Origin: Paracoccus sp. JM45
Lineage (GTDB): Bacteria > Pseudomonadota > Alphaproteobacteria > Rhodobacterales > Rhodobacteraceae
Length of the DNA: 64,000 bases
Assembly: GCF_003590715.1 (NCBI RefSeq)
Contig: NZ_QQVY01000003.1
Location: 310,001 to 374,000 of the forward strand
Direction of reading: 5' to 3'
The first letter of the stretch is position 1. The number at the start of each line of letters is the position of its first letter. The notes under the pieces were generated by a model, which saw nothing but the letters and a program-made list of their open reading frames with translations, ran no database searches and was not told the DNA's origin. The position numbers and the translations under genes were made by a program. Below are positions 56,826-64,000 of the stretch, piece by piece.

Positions 56826-56859
56826 GCGGCAACCTCCGGGAGGAGGTAGAGATTGCCGC
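56826..56859 (-). ncRNA. CcsR-like unit 4 (short motif)
   Basis: Seven-bp stem GCGGCAA (56826-56832) with TTGCCGC (56853-56859), extended by CTC/GAG after one mismatch. The loop keeps the core CCTCCTCCC (56838-56846). Confidence 0.82.
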
Positions 56860-56870
56860 TTTCCGCGTGA

Positions 56871-56893
56871 AACCCGGGGAGGAGGGTCGGGTT
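56871..56893 (-). ncRNA. CcsR-like unit 3 (short motif)
   Basis: Six-bp stem AACCCG (56871-56876) with CGGGTT (56888-56893). The loop holds the 9-nt core CCTCCTCCC only (56877-56885), without the flanking CT...T of most units. Confidence 0.8.
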
Positions 56894-56907
56894 CCTGCGT
56901 AACTTTG

Positions 56908-56948
56908 GGCAACATCCCCTAGGGAGGAGGAGAGAAGAGGATGTTGCC
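56908..56948 (-). ncRNA. CcsR-like unit 2
   Basis: Perfect 10-bp stem (GGCAACATCC 56908-56917 with GGATGTTGCC 56939-56948) and an enlarged 21-nt loop containing CTCCTCCTCCCT at 56921-56932. Confidence 0.85.
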
Positions 56949-56952
56949 AGTC

Positions 56953-56980
56953 CCGACCAAAGGGAGGAGGAGTTGGTCGG
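56953..56980 (-). ncRNA. CcsR-like unit 1
   Basis: First transcribed unit. Perfect 8-bp stem (CCGACCAA 56953-56960 with TTGGTCGG 56973-56980 on the plus strand) around a 12-nt loop, CTCCTCCTCCCT on the minus strand. Confidence 0.85.
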
Positions 56981-56992
56981 AAATTCGAATTC

Positions 56993-57220
56993 TTACTGTG
57001 CCGATCCCCAAGCCGCTTCGCGGGCCAGACGGGTGATCATGGTGCGGTTGATGCCCAGATCGTTCAGATCGCGGGTCGTCAGGGCGTTCAGTTCACGCAC
57101 GGTCTGGCGGTAAACAGCGCGGCGGGCGCGGTTTTCCTGCATCCGCTGGATCGCGGTCAGCAGGCGGCTACGAAGGCCGGCGTCAACGGTGACGTTCTGT
57201 GCTTGGGCGAAAACAGCCAT
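56993..57220 (-). CDS. ccaF1: DUF1127 protein, CcaF1-like, host gene of the CcsR-type array
   Basis: A 75-residue protein with the DUF1127 pattern in its C-terminal half: RQTVRELNALTTRDLNDLGINRTMITRLAREAAWG. The arginine-rich middle (RMQENRARRAVYR) would suit RNA binding. In R. sphaeroides the DUF1127 protein CcaF1 (RSP_6037) is encoded directly upstream of CcsR1-4 and is reported to bind RNA and affect sRNA processing; order, size and family match here. AAAGGAT precedes the ATG. The symbol is assigned by that synteny. Confidence 0.85.
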   Translation of the reverse strand: MAVFAQAQNVTVDAGLRSRLLTAIQRMQENRARRAVYRQTVRELNALTTRDLNDLGINRTMITRLAREAAWGSAQ

Positions 57221-57286
57221 GGTGGGTATCCTTTCGGTTCATCTCGTCTGCCGGACCCGGATTGGTTCGGCGTTTCGTTGAGATGA

Positions 57287-57314
57287 AGATGGACCTTGTG
57301 GCGTCGATGCACAA
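57287..57314 (-). promoter_or_regulatory. Possible RpoH-like promoter of the DUF1127-CcsR unit
   Basis: On the minus strand TTGTGC (57314-57309) and CCATCT (57292-57287) lie 16 bp apart, resembling the CCATNT part of RpoH -10 elements. The -35 is weak. The homologous locus in R. sphaeroides is RpoHI/RpoHII-dependent, which is why I looked; treat as tentative. Confidence 0.3.
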
Positions 57315-57376
57315 CGCACGGTTTGCGAATGCTGCCATGCAGCAAATGCATGACTGATGCTGATCTATCTTCGCCG

Positions 57377-57392
57377 TTAACGATGAATTAAC
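57377..57392. promoter_or_regulatory. CtrA-type box (TTAA-N7-TTAAC)
   Basis: TTAACGATGAATTAAC matches the full CtrA consensus TTAA-N7-TTAAC; because the base before it is G, the reverse strand reads the same consensus. It lies between the divergent DUF1127 and mrp genes, 157 bp from the first and 166 bp from the second. No other feature is evident in the 337-bp gap apart from the candidate promoter above. Confidence 0.5.
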
Positions 57393-57557
57393 GTCATAAA
57401 ATTGAAACAGTACATTTGTTAGCGGTCACGCTGCACATGCAAAACCTATGCGTTTGAAAGCGGTTAGCGACCTTGCGGCACGGATTGTCGCAGGGGGTGT
57501 TGAGGCGCGGGCTTCTGTGCTTCATGGTGTCCAGCACATAAGACACAGGTTCCTTAC

Positions 57558-58643
57558 ATGTCCGTTACACGCGAAGCGATCCTTACGGCAATTACAGATA
57601 TCCCCCTTCCGCAGGGGGGAACACTGGGTCAAGCCGACCTTGTCAGGGCCATTACGGTCGACAACGGTACGGTGCGATTCGTCCTCGAGGTCGAGAATGC
57701 GGCCACTGCCAAGGCCTATGAGCCCGTCGAGGCCGAGGCCAAAGCCCGCCTGATGGCGATGGAGGGCGTCACCACCGTCCAGATCGTCATGACAGCCCCT
57801 GCGAAAGCCGCGCCGCCCAAAGCGGTGTCGGGTCAGGCGCCGTCCCTGAAGATCGGCGGCCACCCGACAGCACAATCGGGTCCGCAGGCCGTTCCCGGTG
57901 TCCGCAATATTATTGCCATCGGGTCCGGCAAGGGCGGAGTGGGGAAATCCACCGTCACCTCGAACCTCGCTGTGGCTTTGGCAAAGGCCGGTCGTAAGGT
58001 CGGTTTGCTGGACGCAGATATCTATGGTCCGTCCCAGCCACGTATGATGGGTCTGTCGGGGCGTCCGGCCAGCCCCGATGGCCAGCGCATCGAACCGCTG
58101 CACGCCCATGGCGTCACGGTCATGTCGATCGGTCTGATGCTGAAAGAGGGCGAGGCGCTGGTCTGGCGCGGTCCCATGCTTCAGGGCGCCCTGCAGCAAT
58201 TGCTGCAACAGGTCAATTGGGGAGAGTTGGACGTCCTGCTGATCGACCTGCCGCCGGGCACCGGTGATGTGCAGCTTAGCCTGTGCCAGAAAGCTCCGGT
58301 GACGGGGGCGATTATCGTCTCGACCCCGCAGGATGTTGCGTTGCTGGATGCGCGCCGCGCCATCGACATGTTCGGCAAGCTGAAAACGCCGGTGCTGGGA
58401 CTGATCGAAAACATGTCCTCTTATATATGCCCCAGTTGCGGCCATGAGGCCCATCTGTTCGGTCACGGCGGCGTCGCATCTGAGGCGAAGGCGCTGGATC
58501 TGCCCTTCCTTGGCGAACTGCCCTTGGAGCTAGAGGTCCGCCTTGCTGGCGATTCGGGTCGTCCAGTTGCCTTGGGCGAAGGTGCGGTCGCCGATGCTTA
58601 TGCCCGCCTTGCAGATCGTCTGGTTCAGGGCGGAATGGCCTAA
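57558..58643 (+). CDS. mrp: Iron-sulfur carrier Mrp/ApbC
   Basis: A 361-residue P-loop ATPase of the Mrp/NBP35 family that binds and transfers Fe-S clusters. An N-terminal MIP18/DUF59 domain (residues 1-80) precedes the deviant Walker A GKGGVGKS (124-131), the segment [15 protein letters not shown], and the cluster-ligand pair CPSC (C291, C294). ATG 57558 follows TCC TTAC with no strong ribosome binding site. A 13-bp hairpin ends the unit. Confidence 0.94.
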   Translation: MSVTREAILTAITDIPLPQGGTLGQADLVRAITVDNGTVRFVLEVENAATAKAYEPVEAEAKARLMAMEGVTTVQIVMTAPAKAAPPKAVSGQAPSLKIGGHPTAQSGPQAVPGVRNIIAIGSGKGGVGKSTVTSNLAVALAKAGRKVGLLDADIYGPSQPRMMGLSGRPASPDGQRIEPLHAHGVTVMSIGLMLKEGEALVWRGPMLQGALQQLLQQVNWGELDVLLIDLPPGTGDVQLSLCQKAPVTGAIIVSTPQDVALLDARRAIDMFGKLKTPVLGLIENMSSYICPSCGHEAHLFGHGGVASEAKALDLPFLGELPLELEVRLAGDSGRPVALGEGAVADAYARLADRLVQGGMA

Positions 58644-58681
58644 GGCCCCGGTCAGGGAGAACACGGGACACACGGGATTTC

Positions 58682-58711
58682 ACGGGAGGCTGCGGCAACG
58701 CAGCCTCCCGT
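58682..58711 (+). terminator. Terminator-like hairpin after mrp
   Basis: ACGGGAGGCTGCG (58682-58694) and CGCAGCCTCCCGT (58699-58711) form a perfect 13-bp stem closed by a GCAA tetraloop, 38 bp after the mrp stop. The T run is missing (TGTCGTG follows). Confidence 0.75.
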
Positions 58712-58840
58712 TGTCGTGATGGCCTGTGATGATGTGTTAAGCTTTCGTGAATTTCCTGCGTTGGAGGCGTATTTGCTGTTGGACTGTGCCAATCCTGCCG
58801 CAATTCGGGAAAAATAACGGCGCGCCTGCAACTTCCACAT

Positions 58841-58869
58841 TTGGTGTTGTGATAATGCAACAATACTAC
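58841..58869 (+). promoter_or_regulatory. Candidate promoter of the mraZ leader
   Basis: TTGGTG (58841-58846) and TACTAC (58864-58869) are 17 bp apart. The -10 is weak, but this is the best-spaced pair in the 623-bp gap between mrp and mraZ, and it would give a leader of about 390 nt. Confidence 0.35.
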
Positions 58870-58875
58870 AGGTGG

Positions 58876-59220
58876 GGTGTTTAGGTCCGTTTCGGGCGAT
58901 TCGTCGCAAATGCGGTGTCGCTTCGCATCGGCGGAATGCCGAGCATCGGCGAAGTTGCCCGTTGCTTCCCATGAATTCCCATGTCACAACGAATTCACGA
59001 AAACGGGCAGTTGAAACGGGGCGAAAAGACCCCAAGAAGGCGAAGCAGACTTCATACAGGCAACCGTTTTCCAAATAGACTGATCCGCCGCGTGCGAGCA
59101 GCGCCTTCCCCAAGGTGGCGCGCGACAGGGTCGGCAACCAACCCCGAAAAGGGGCCCGGGTAACGGGAACGAGGGCGGCGGATCGAGCAGTGGCAGCAGC
59201 TCGGTCCGCCCTTTCTCTTT
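58876..59220 (+). ncRNA. UpsM-like leader RNA upstream of the dcw cluster
   Basis: The 623-bp gap before mraZ holds no convincing gene but several local stems: CGGC/GCCG (about 58930), GCCCGTT paired with AACGGGC (about 58948-59012), GGGG/CCCC around CGAAAAGA (about 59019-59034), and a terminator at 59177. In R. sphaeroides the dcw cluster is preceded by an unusually long 5' leader that yields the abundant sRNA UpsM. Position, length and the premature terminator match; sequence identity was not checked, and the 5' end is a guess from the promoter. Confidence 0.45.
59177..59220 (+). terminator. Premature terminator in the mraZ leader
   Basis: GGCGGATCGAGC (59177-59188) pairs with GCTCGGTCCGCC (59199-59210), 12 bp with one G-U, and is followed by CTTTCTCTTT. 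It lies 46 bp before the mraZ start codon, so most transcripts could stop here and form a free leader RNA. Confidence 0.7.
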
Positions 59221-59266
59221 CCGGGGTTCGGAAAAGAGGGCAGGACAGTGAGGGCGGGCGCAAAAG

Positions 59267-59779
59267 GTGGCGCGAAAGTTCAGAGGCACCGAAACCGTCA
59301 AGGTTGACAGCAAGGGTCGCATGTCGATTCCCGCGCGCCTCCGGCGTGTCTTTGATGCCGGTGATCCCGGCTTTTCCGCATCCGGCAGCGGGCGCACCCA
59401 GCTGGTGGCTGTTTACGGCCCCGACTGGTGGAACTGGCTGGAACTTTACAGCATCGAGGCCATCGAACAGATCGACGACCAGATCGACCGCTTGACGCGC
59501 GGCAGTCAGGAACGCCGTTGGCTGGAATTGCTGATGAACGGACAATCCACAGACCTTGAAATCGACCGTGAGGGGCGTCTGGTCCTTCCTGCAAAGCTGC
59601 GCGACAAGCTGGGCTTTGCCGAAGGATCCGAAACGACCTTCGAATCGCGTGGCGACTATGTTCAGGTCTATGACCCGACCTCGCGTCCCAAGGACGTGCA
59701 GGCGCTTGAAGAATTCACCGCTCAGCATGGCCCGGACTTCGATCCGCGCGCCTTCCTGAACAATATAGACGAGGGGTAG
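59267..59779 (+). CDS. mraZ: Transcriptional regulator MraZ
   Basis: MraZ is an AbrB-like DNA-binding protein that regulates the division and cell wall cluster. The 170-residue protein starts with a GTG ([32 protein letters not shown]) and contains two MraZ half-repeats, the second in [20 protein letters not shown]. It is the first gene of the dcw cluster, with rsmH 4 bp later. An AAAAGG sequence precedes the GTG. Confidence 0.94.
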   Translation: MARKFRGTETVKVDSKGRMSIPARLRRVFDAGDPGFSASGSGRTQLVAVYGPDWWNWLELYSIEAIEQIDDQIDRLTRGSQERRWLELLMNGQSTDLEIDREGRLVLPAKLRDKLGFAEGSETTFESRGDYVQVYDPTSRPKDVQALEEFTAQHGPDFDPRAFLNNIDEG

Positions 59780-59783
59780 GCCC

Positions 59784-60752
59784 ATGGCTGATCCACATAT
59801 CCCCGTCCTTCTGAACCCGCTTCTGCGCGCCGTTGCGCCGGTCGGTGGCGTCTGGCTGGACGGAACCTTTGGTGCGGGCGGTTATGCACGCGGACTTCTG
59901 GCGGCGGGTGCCGATAAGGTGATCGGTGTCGATCGCGACCCGTCCGTGTTCAGGATGGCCGACGCATGGCGCGGCGAATACGGCGACAGGCTGAAACTGG
60001 TCGAAGGCACGTTTTCCGACATGGACAGCCTTGCCGGCGAACAACTGGACGGGGTGGTTCTGGACCTTGGCGTCAGCTCGATGCAGCTGGATCAGGCAGA
60101 TCGCGGTTTTTCGTTCATGCGTGACGGACCGCTGGATATGCGGATGGGGGGCGATGTTCCCTCGGCAGCCGACCTGCTGAATACAGCAGATGAGGCTGTG
60201 ATTGCGGATGTCCTTTATCACTACGGCGAAGAACGGGCCTCGCGCCGGATTGCCAAGGCGATTGTGGCGGCGCGTCCGCTGACCCGTACCGCCCAGCTGG
60301 CCGAGATTGTGGCATCCTGTTTGCCGCGTCCTAAGTTCGGTCAAAGCCATCCCGCGACCCGCAGCTTTCAGGCCATCCGCATCTGGGTGAATGACGAATT
60401 CGGCCAGCTTGTCGCCGGTCTGTCTGCGGCGGAGCGTGCCTTGAAGCCCGGCGGGCAGTTGGCCGTTGTCAGTTTCCATTCGCTGGAAGACCGCATCGTC
60501 AAACGGTTCATGCAGGCCCGTTCGGACGGGGGCGGGGCGGGCAACCGCTATGCGCCCGTGACCGAACTGGTGACGCCTGCCTTCAAATTGCTGTTCCGGC
60601 GGGCCATCGGGGCTGACCCCGAAGAACTGGACCTGAACCCGCGCGCCCGTTCGGCGCTGTTGCGGGTGGCTGTCCGCACGGATGCGGCTGCGGGTGATAT
60701 CGATGCAAAATCGCTGTCGATGCCGCGCCTGCCAGCCAAGGGGAATGCCTAA
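59784..60752 (+). CDS. rsmH: 16S rRNA (cytosine1402-N4)-methyltransferase RsmH
   Basis: RsmH (MraW) methylates C1402 in the decoding centre. The 322-residue protein starts [39 protein letters not shown] with the SAM loop, then [19 protein letters not shown] and [16 protein letters not shown], all family signatures. The stop overlaps the ftsL start by one base. Confidence 0.96.
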   Translation: MADPHIPVLLNPLLRAVAPVGGVWLDGTFGAGGYARGLLAAGADKVIGVDRDPSVFRMADAWRGEYGDRLKLVEGTFSDMDSLAGEQLDGVVLDLGVSSMQLDQADRGFSFMRDGPLDMRMGGDVPSAADLLNTADEAVIADVLYHYGEERASRRIAKAIVAARPLTRTAQLAEIVASCLPRPKFGQSHPATRSFQAIRIWVNDEFGQLVAGLSAAERALKPGGQLAVVSFHSLEDRIVKRFMQARSDGGGAGNRYAPVTELVTPAFKLLFRRAIGADPEELDLNPRARSALLRVAVRTDAAAGDIDAKSLSMPRLPAKGNA

Positions 60753-61099
60753 TGCGATCGCTTTCCTATTTCGCCGGAATACTGGTGGTGATGGGACTGG
60801 CCTTCTGGGCCTATCGCGAAAACTATGCCACGCAGGCCTCGATCGGTGAGATGGCGCAGGTCCAGCGCCAGATCGCCGGCCTGCGCGAAGAACTGGGCGT
60901 GATGCGGGCCGAATGGGCCTATCTGAACCGCCCCGAACGGCTGCGTGAATTGGTCGATCTGAATTTCGAACGCCTGCAACTGGTCCCTGTCGACATGGGC
61001 CAGTTCGTCGACCTGAACAACATCGATTATCCCAAACCGCCCCCGCCGGTCGATCCTCTGGTCGTCCTGCAGGGTGTAACCCCCGAGGCAAAGCCATGA
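60752..61099 (+). CDS. ftsL: Cell division protein FtsL
   Basis: A 115-residue bitopic protein in the position of ftsL between rsmH and ftsI. It has an N-terminal membrane helix (about residues 5-23) and a periplasmic heptad region (SIGEMAQVQRQIAGLREELGVMRAEWAYLNRPERLRELV) followed by a Pro-rich end. FtsL joins FtsB and FtsQ to activate septal wall synthesis. Sequence conservation is low as usual for FtsL, so position is the main argument. It overlaps ftsI by 4 nt. Confidence 0.9.
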   Translation: MRSLSYFAGILVVMGLAFWAYRENYATQASIGEMAQVQRQIAGLREELGVMRAEWAYLNRPERLRELVDLNFERLQLVPVDMGQFVDLNNIDYPKPPPPVDPLVVLQGVTPEAKP

Positions 61100-62928
61100 T
61101 CCGCACCCCTCTGCGCCCACTGGCCCGCATTCTCCGCGCCCGAGAGCGTGGGGAAAACCCCGATGATATCGAGGCTGAAAACCGCCGGCGTCGGCATGAG
61201 GCGGTTCAGGACAAATCGCGGCGGCGCGCCGAGGGGCGGCTGATGCTGATGGCGGGCTGCTTTGCACTGGCCTTCGGAACCGTGGGTATCCGCATGGGGG
61301 CCTTGGCTTCCAGCCAGCCGTCGGAACCGCGTGCACAGGTATTGTCGGCGCAAATCATGTCGCAACGGTCGGATATTACTGACCGGCGCGGGCGTATTCT
61401 GGCAACGAACCTGCTGACCCATTCGATCTATGCCCACCCGCACCAGATGATTGATCCCGTTGCGGCGGCGCAAGGGTTGGCGCGGATTTTCCCCGATCTG
61501 AATGCCGAACGTCTGACCCATGATTTCACGGGCACCCGCAAGTTCATGTGGATCAAGCGCAAGATCAGCCCCGAACAGATGCAGGCCGTCCATGATCTGG
61601 GTGAACCGGGATTGCTGTTCGGGCCGCGTGAAATGCGGATCTATCCCAACGGTGATGTCGCCAGCCATGTGCTGGGCGGATCGGGTTTCGGAAATGAGGG
61701 TGTGAACAGCGCCGAGGTGATCGGCATTGCCGGTGTCGAAAAAGCCTTCGATGCGTGGCTGCGCGATCCGGCCAATGATGGTGCGCCGCTGTCGCTGTCC
61801 ATCGATCTGACTCTGCAACAGGCTATGGAAGACGTGCTGGCCTCCGGCATGGACATCATGAGCGCAAAGGGTGCCACCGGCGTCCTGATGGAAGTTGCCA
61901 CGGGTGAGGTTCTGGCCATGGCCAGCCTTCCCGATTTCGACCCCAATGACCGCCCGCGTCCCTTGCTGACGGGCGATGCATCTGACAGTCCGCTGTTCAA
62001 CCGCGCGGTTCAGGGCCAATACGAATTGGGTTCGACCTTCAAGATCTTCCCGATGGCGCAGGCGCTTGATCTGGGCTTGATCAATCCCTCGACGGGGATC
62101 AGTGGCAAGATGCCGATCAAGATCGGCAAGTTCCTGATTAACGATTTCCACAACTACGGCGATATTTTAAGCGCCACCGATATTATCGTCAAATCCTCGA
62201 ACGTCGGTACGGTGCGCGTCGCGCAGATGATCGGGGTCGAGCGTCAGAAGGACTTTCTGGAAAAGCTGGGCCTGTTCGAACCGACCCCCATTGAACTGGT
62301 CGAGGCACCCACCGGTCAACCGCTGGTTCCACGCCGCTGGCCTGCGGTGACGGCAGCCACGGTCAGCTTCGGGCACGGTCTGGCCGCCAGCCCGCTGCAT
62401 CTGGCGACAGCCTATGCCACGATTGCGAATTCCGGTCGTCGTGTGACGCCGACGCTGATCCATGACCGCAAAATGCCAGTAGGTGACCAGATCCTGTCGC
62501 CGCGTGCCGCTGCCATGGCCATCGATATGCTGCGTCAGGTGGTGACGCGCGGCACGGCCCGCAACGCCGATGTCGAAGGCTATGAAATTGCGGGCAAGAC
62601 CGGCACCGCCGACAAACCGCGTCCCAGTGGCGGCTACTACAAGAATAAGGTGATCGCGACCTTCGCCTCTATTTTTCCGGCCAGCGATCCGAAATACGTG
62701 CTGATTGTCGCGCTGGACGAACCCAGTGTCGAAACGGGTTATGGCGGTGAAAGCCGGACCGCGGGCTATACTGCGGTGCCTGTTGCCGCCGAAATGATCC
62801 GCCGCATCGGTCCTTTGTTGGGATTGTCGCCGATCGGTGACGAAAAACTGCCGACGATACAGGCTCGCTTCGAACCCCGTGTTGAACCCGAGGAAGCGAC
62901 TGGGATAAAGCTCGTCGCAAATCAATGA
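61096..62928 (+). CDS. ftsI: Peptidoglycan D,D-transpeptidase FtsI (PBP3)
   Basis: FtsI crosslinks septal peptidoglycan. The 610-residue protein has a cytoplasmic N-terminus of about 50 residues, one membrane helix (about 51-70), a dimerisation domain (AQIMSQRSDITDRRGRILATNL) and the transpeptidase domain with the serine motif STFK (S313, K316), SSN (in VKSSNVGTVRV) and KTGTAD (K501). It overlaps ftsL and murE by 4 nt each. Confidence 0.96.
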   Translation: MIRTPLRPLARILRARERGENPDDIEAENRRRRHEAVQDKSRRRAEGRLMLMAGCFALAFGTVGIRMGALASSQPSEPRAQVLSAQIMSQRSDITDRRGRILATNLLTHSIYAHPHQMIDPVAAAQGLARIFPDLNAERLTHDFTGTRKFMWIKRKISPEQMQAVHDLGEPGLLFGPREMRIYPNGDVASHVLGGSGFGNEGVNSAEVIGIAGVEKAFDAWLRDPANDGAPLSLSIDLTLQQAMEDVLASGMDIMSAKGATGVLMEVATGEVLAMASLPDFDPNDRPRPLLTGDASDSPLFNRAVQGQYELGSTFKIFPMAQALDLGLINPSTGISGKMPIKIGKFLINDFHNYGDILSATDIIVKSSNVGTVRVAQMIGVERQKDFLEKLGLFEPTPIELVEAPTGQPLVPRRWPAVTAATVSFGHGLAASPLHLATAYATIANSGRRVTPTLIHDRKMPVGDQILSPRAAAMAIDMLRQVVTRGTARNADVEGYEIAGKTGTADKPRPSGGYYKNKVIATFASIFPASDPKYVLIVALDEPSVETGYGGESRTAGYTAVPVAAEMIRRIGPLLGLSPIGDEKLPTIQARFEPRVEPEEATGIKLVANQ

Positions 62929-64000
62929 CGGGTGGGACTGTGAGCCAGGACAGAGTGACGCTTTCGCAATTGGGGCTGCGTGCACGCGATGCACGCGACC
63001 CCGATATTACCGGACTGTCGATCGACAGCCGCACGGTCAAGCCGGGACATCTGTTTGCAGCGCTGCCCGGTTCGGCGGTGCATGGCGGTGAGTTTATCCA
63101 ATACGCTTTGCGGATGCAGGCCGCCGCGATCCTGACAGATCGTGAAGGCGCGCGCATCGCAGCCGACGTGCTGGCCGACTGGGACGGGGCTTTGGTCGTG
63201 GCCGAAGACCCGCGGGCGGCACTGGCAAGTGCGGCGTCCTTGTGGTTCCGCTGGCAGCCCGACCATCTGGTCGCGGTCACCGGCACCTCGGGGAAGACCA
63301 GCGTTGCCAGCTTTACGCGCCAGATTTGGCAGCTGTTGGGTCACAGCGCGATCAGCCTTGGAACGATGGGTGTCGAAGGCGATTTCAGCGCAAAGCTGGC
63401 CCATACGACGCCCGATCCCCTGACCCTGCATACCGTTCTGGCCGATGCGACCCGCGCCGGCGTTACCCATGCCGCGATGGAGGCATCCAGCCACGGTCTG
63501 GATCAGCGCCGTCTGGATGGTGCCCGCGTTCAGGCAGGTGCCTTTACGAATTTCAGTCAGGACCATCTGGATTACCACGCGGGTTTTGACGAATATTTCG
63601 CGGCCAAGGCGCTGCTGTTCAACCATATCCTGCAAGATGGGGCCTCGGCGATCATCAATATCGACAGCCTGCGTGGCCGTCAGATGCTGGACATCGCTCA
63701 AGACCGCGGCTTGGCTGTCACAACGGTCGGTACGCACCCCGATGCAATGCTGCGGATTTTGGGCCAGCGTTATGATGCGACGGGGCAGGATCTGCGATTT
63801 TCCGTGATGGGCCAGACGCATATGGTGCGGCTGGGCCTGATCGGCGGCTTTCAGGCGGAAAACGTGCTGGCGGCGATGGGGCTTTGCCTTGCGTCAGGTG
63901 ATTCCGCGCAAGCCATCATCGAGGCGTTGCCGCAACTGGCGACGGTGCGTGGCAGGATGCAGCTGGTCGCACAGCGTGAAAACGGCGCGGCGGTTTTTGT
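62925..64000 (+). CDS. murE: UDP-N-acetylmuramyl-tripeptide synthetase MurE (partial, cut by window end)
   Basis: MurE adds the third amino acid, normally meso-diaminopimelate in proteobacteria, to UDP-MurNAc-L-Ala-D-Glu. 358 codons are visible. Landmarks are SIDSRTVKPGHLFAALPG, the ATP loop GTSGKTS (residues 120-126), TTPDPLTLH, EASSHGLDQRR, and FTNFSQDHLDYH with the AAKALLF lysine region. The DAP-recognition motif lies beyond the window. ATG 62925 overlaps the ftsI stop (ATGA); a GTG at 62940 is an alternative start. Confidence 0.95.
   Translation, partial: MTGGTVSQDRVTLSQLGLRARDARDPDITGLSIDSRTVKPGHLFAALPGSAVHGGEFIQYALRMQAAAILTDREGARIAADVLADWDGALVVAEDPRAALASAASLWFRWQPDHLVAVTGTSGKTSVASFTRQIWQLLGHSAISLGTMGVEGDFSAKLAHTTPDPLTLHTVLADATRAGVTHAAMEASSHGLDQRRLDGARVQAGAFTNFSQDHLDYHAGFDEYFAAKALLFNHILQDGASAIINIDSLRGRQMLDIAQDRGLAVTTVGTHPDAMLRILGQRYDATGQDLRFSVMGQTHMVRLGLIGGFQAENVLAAMGLCLASGDSAQAIIEALPQLATVRGRMQLVAQRENGAAVF

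Larger units (their letters stand above)
56641..56980 (-). ncRNA. Array of eight CcsR/cuckoo-type sRNA hairpins (plus one degenerate)
   Basis: Eight stem-loops present the same loop core CCUCCUCCC on the minus strand, at intervals of 36-45 nt except one gap of 70 nt that holds a ninth, loop-degenerate hairpin. Stems are 6-12 bp, different in every unit, and self-complementary. The array begins 12 nt after the stop of a DUF1127 gene. This is the architecture of the CcsR1-4 RNAs (conserved CCUCCUCCC-motif stress-induced RNAs) of R. sphaeroides, processed from a shared transcript with a DUF1127 mRNA under RpoH control. The loops could pair with GGAGG-like ribosome binding sites of target mRNAs. 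Confidence 0.9.

Noticed and set aside
56641..56980. CRISPR array
   Set aside because: The repeated part is only 9-12 nt and the intervening DNA is self-complementary around each repeat, unlike spacers; no cas genes are present.
56641..56980. Series of strong ribosome binding sites (GGAGGAGG) on the plus strand
   Set aside because: No start codons and open frames follow them at the right distance, and the flanking stems show that the motif is a hairpin loop.
58712..59266. RNase P RNA in the mraZ leader
   Set aside because: The universally conserved blocks (GAGGAAAGTCC-type and ACAGNRA-type) are not found on either strand.
58652..59785. 377-codon minus-strand frame across the mraZ leader and mraZ
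   Set aside because: It runs antisense through mraZ and the hairpins of the leader, and its composition changes abruptly; no motif supports it.

Overview
The window looks like the chromosome of a rhodobacterial alphaproteobacterium, closest in feel to Paracoccus/Rhodobacter. The evidence is a cytochrome aa3 operon (ctaC-ctaB-small ORF-ctaG-ctaE) whose subunits II and III read almost like the Paracoccus denitrificans proteins from memory, the ethylmalonyl-CoA pathway pair ccr/ecm, MipZ, a PDH E1-beta with its own lipoyl domain, and a DUF1127 gene followed by CcsR-type small RNAs. The DNA is GC-rich, almost entirely coding, and organised in short tightly coupled operons with many ATGA/TGATG overlaps. 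I see no insertion sequence, prophage, CRISPR array, tRNA or rRNA.

Layout. 1-1.6 kb: end of an ABC importer operon (minus). 1.7-8.4 kb: dnaE with a possible leaderless promoter, then ruvC-ruvA-htpX-ruvB. 8.4-15.5 kb: ybgC, a sulfotransferase-like gene, then tolQ-tolR-tolA-tolB-pal-cpoB; tolA carries eleven exact-length 39-bp repeats. 15.6-18.8 kb: tilS and ftsH, the latter with a sigma-32-like promoter and a TTG start. 18.8-19.8 kb: divergent ohr/ohrR around a perfect 8-bp palindrome. 19.8-23 kb: a chorismate mutase, folD, an unrecognised gene, scoAB. 23-28.5 kb (minus): tldD, dprA, topA. 28.7-33 kb: cytochrome c oxidase and surf1. 33-41.8 kb: thrC, an M16 peptidase, two acetyltransferases, a GlcD-like flavoprotein, apt, a flavin reductase-like protein, EcsC, and a RecD-like helicase. 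41.9-45.3 kb: divergent ccr and ecm. 45.4-49.6 kb (minus): ffh, chorismate mutase, rpsP, rimM, trmD, rplS, rpmE. 49.9-51.2 kb: mipZ and a small lipoprotein. 51.3-56.6 kb (minus): rlmJ, ftsB and the pyruvate dehydrogenase genes pdhA-pdhB-pdhC, plus a DUF2945 gene. 57.5-64 kb: mrp, then the division and cell wall cluster mraZ-rsmH-ftsL-ftsI-murE behind a long structured leader.

The most notable element is at 56641-56980 on the minus strand, directly downstream of the DUF1127 gene. Eight stem-loops recur every ~40 nt. Each presents CCUCCUCCC in its loop, while the stems differ completely in sequence yet remain self-complementary. A ninth in-phase hairpin has lost the loop motif. This is the architecture of the CcsR/cuckoo sRNAs known in Rhodobacter sphaeroides (four copies behind a DUF1127 gene), here expanded to eight or nine. 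It lies 1.6 kb from the pyruvate dehydrogenase genes, and the PDH complex is reported to be modulated by CcsR RNAs. A second probable regulatory RNA is the mraZ leader, which resembles the UpsM leader RNA of Rhodobacter and ends in a T-rich terminator just before mraZ.

Functionally the window mixes central metabolism (PDH, ethylmalonyl-CoA pathway, aa3 oxidase), envelope building (Tol-Pal, dcw genes), DNA repair and replication, translation, and redox stress defence.
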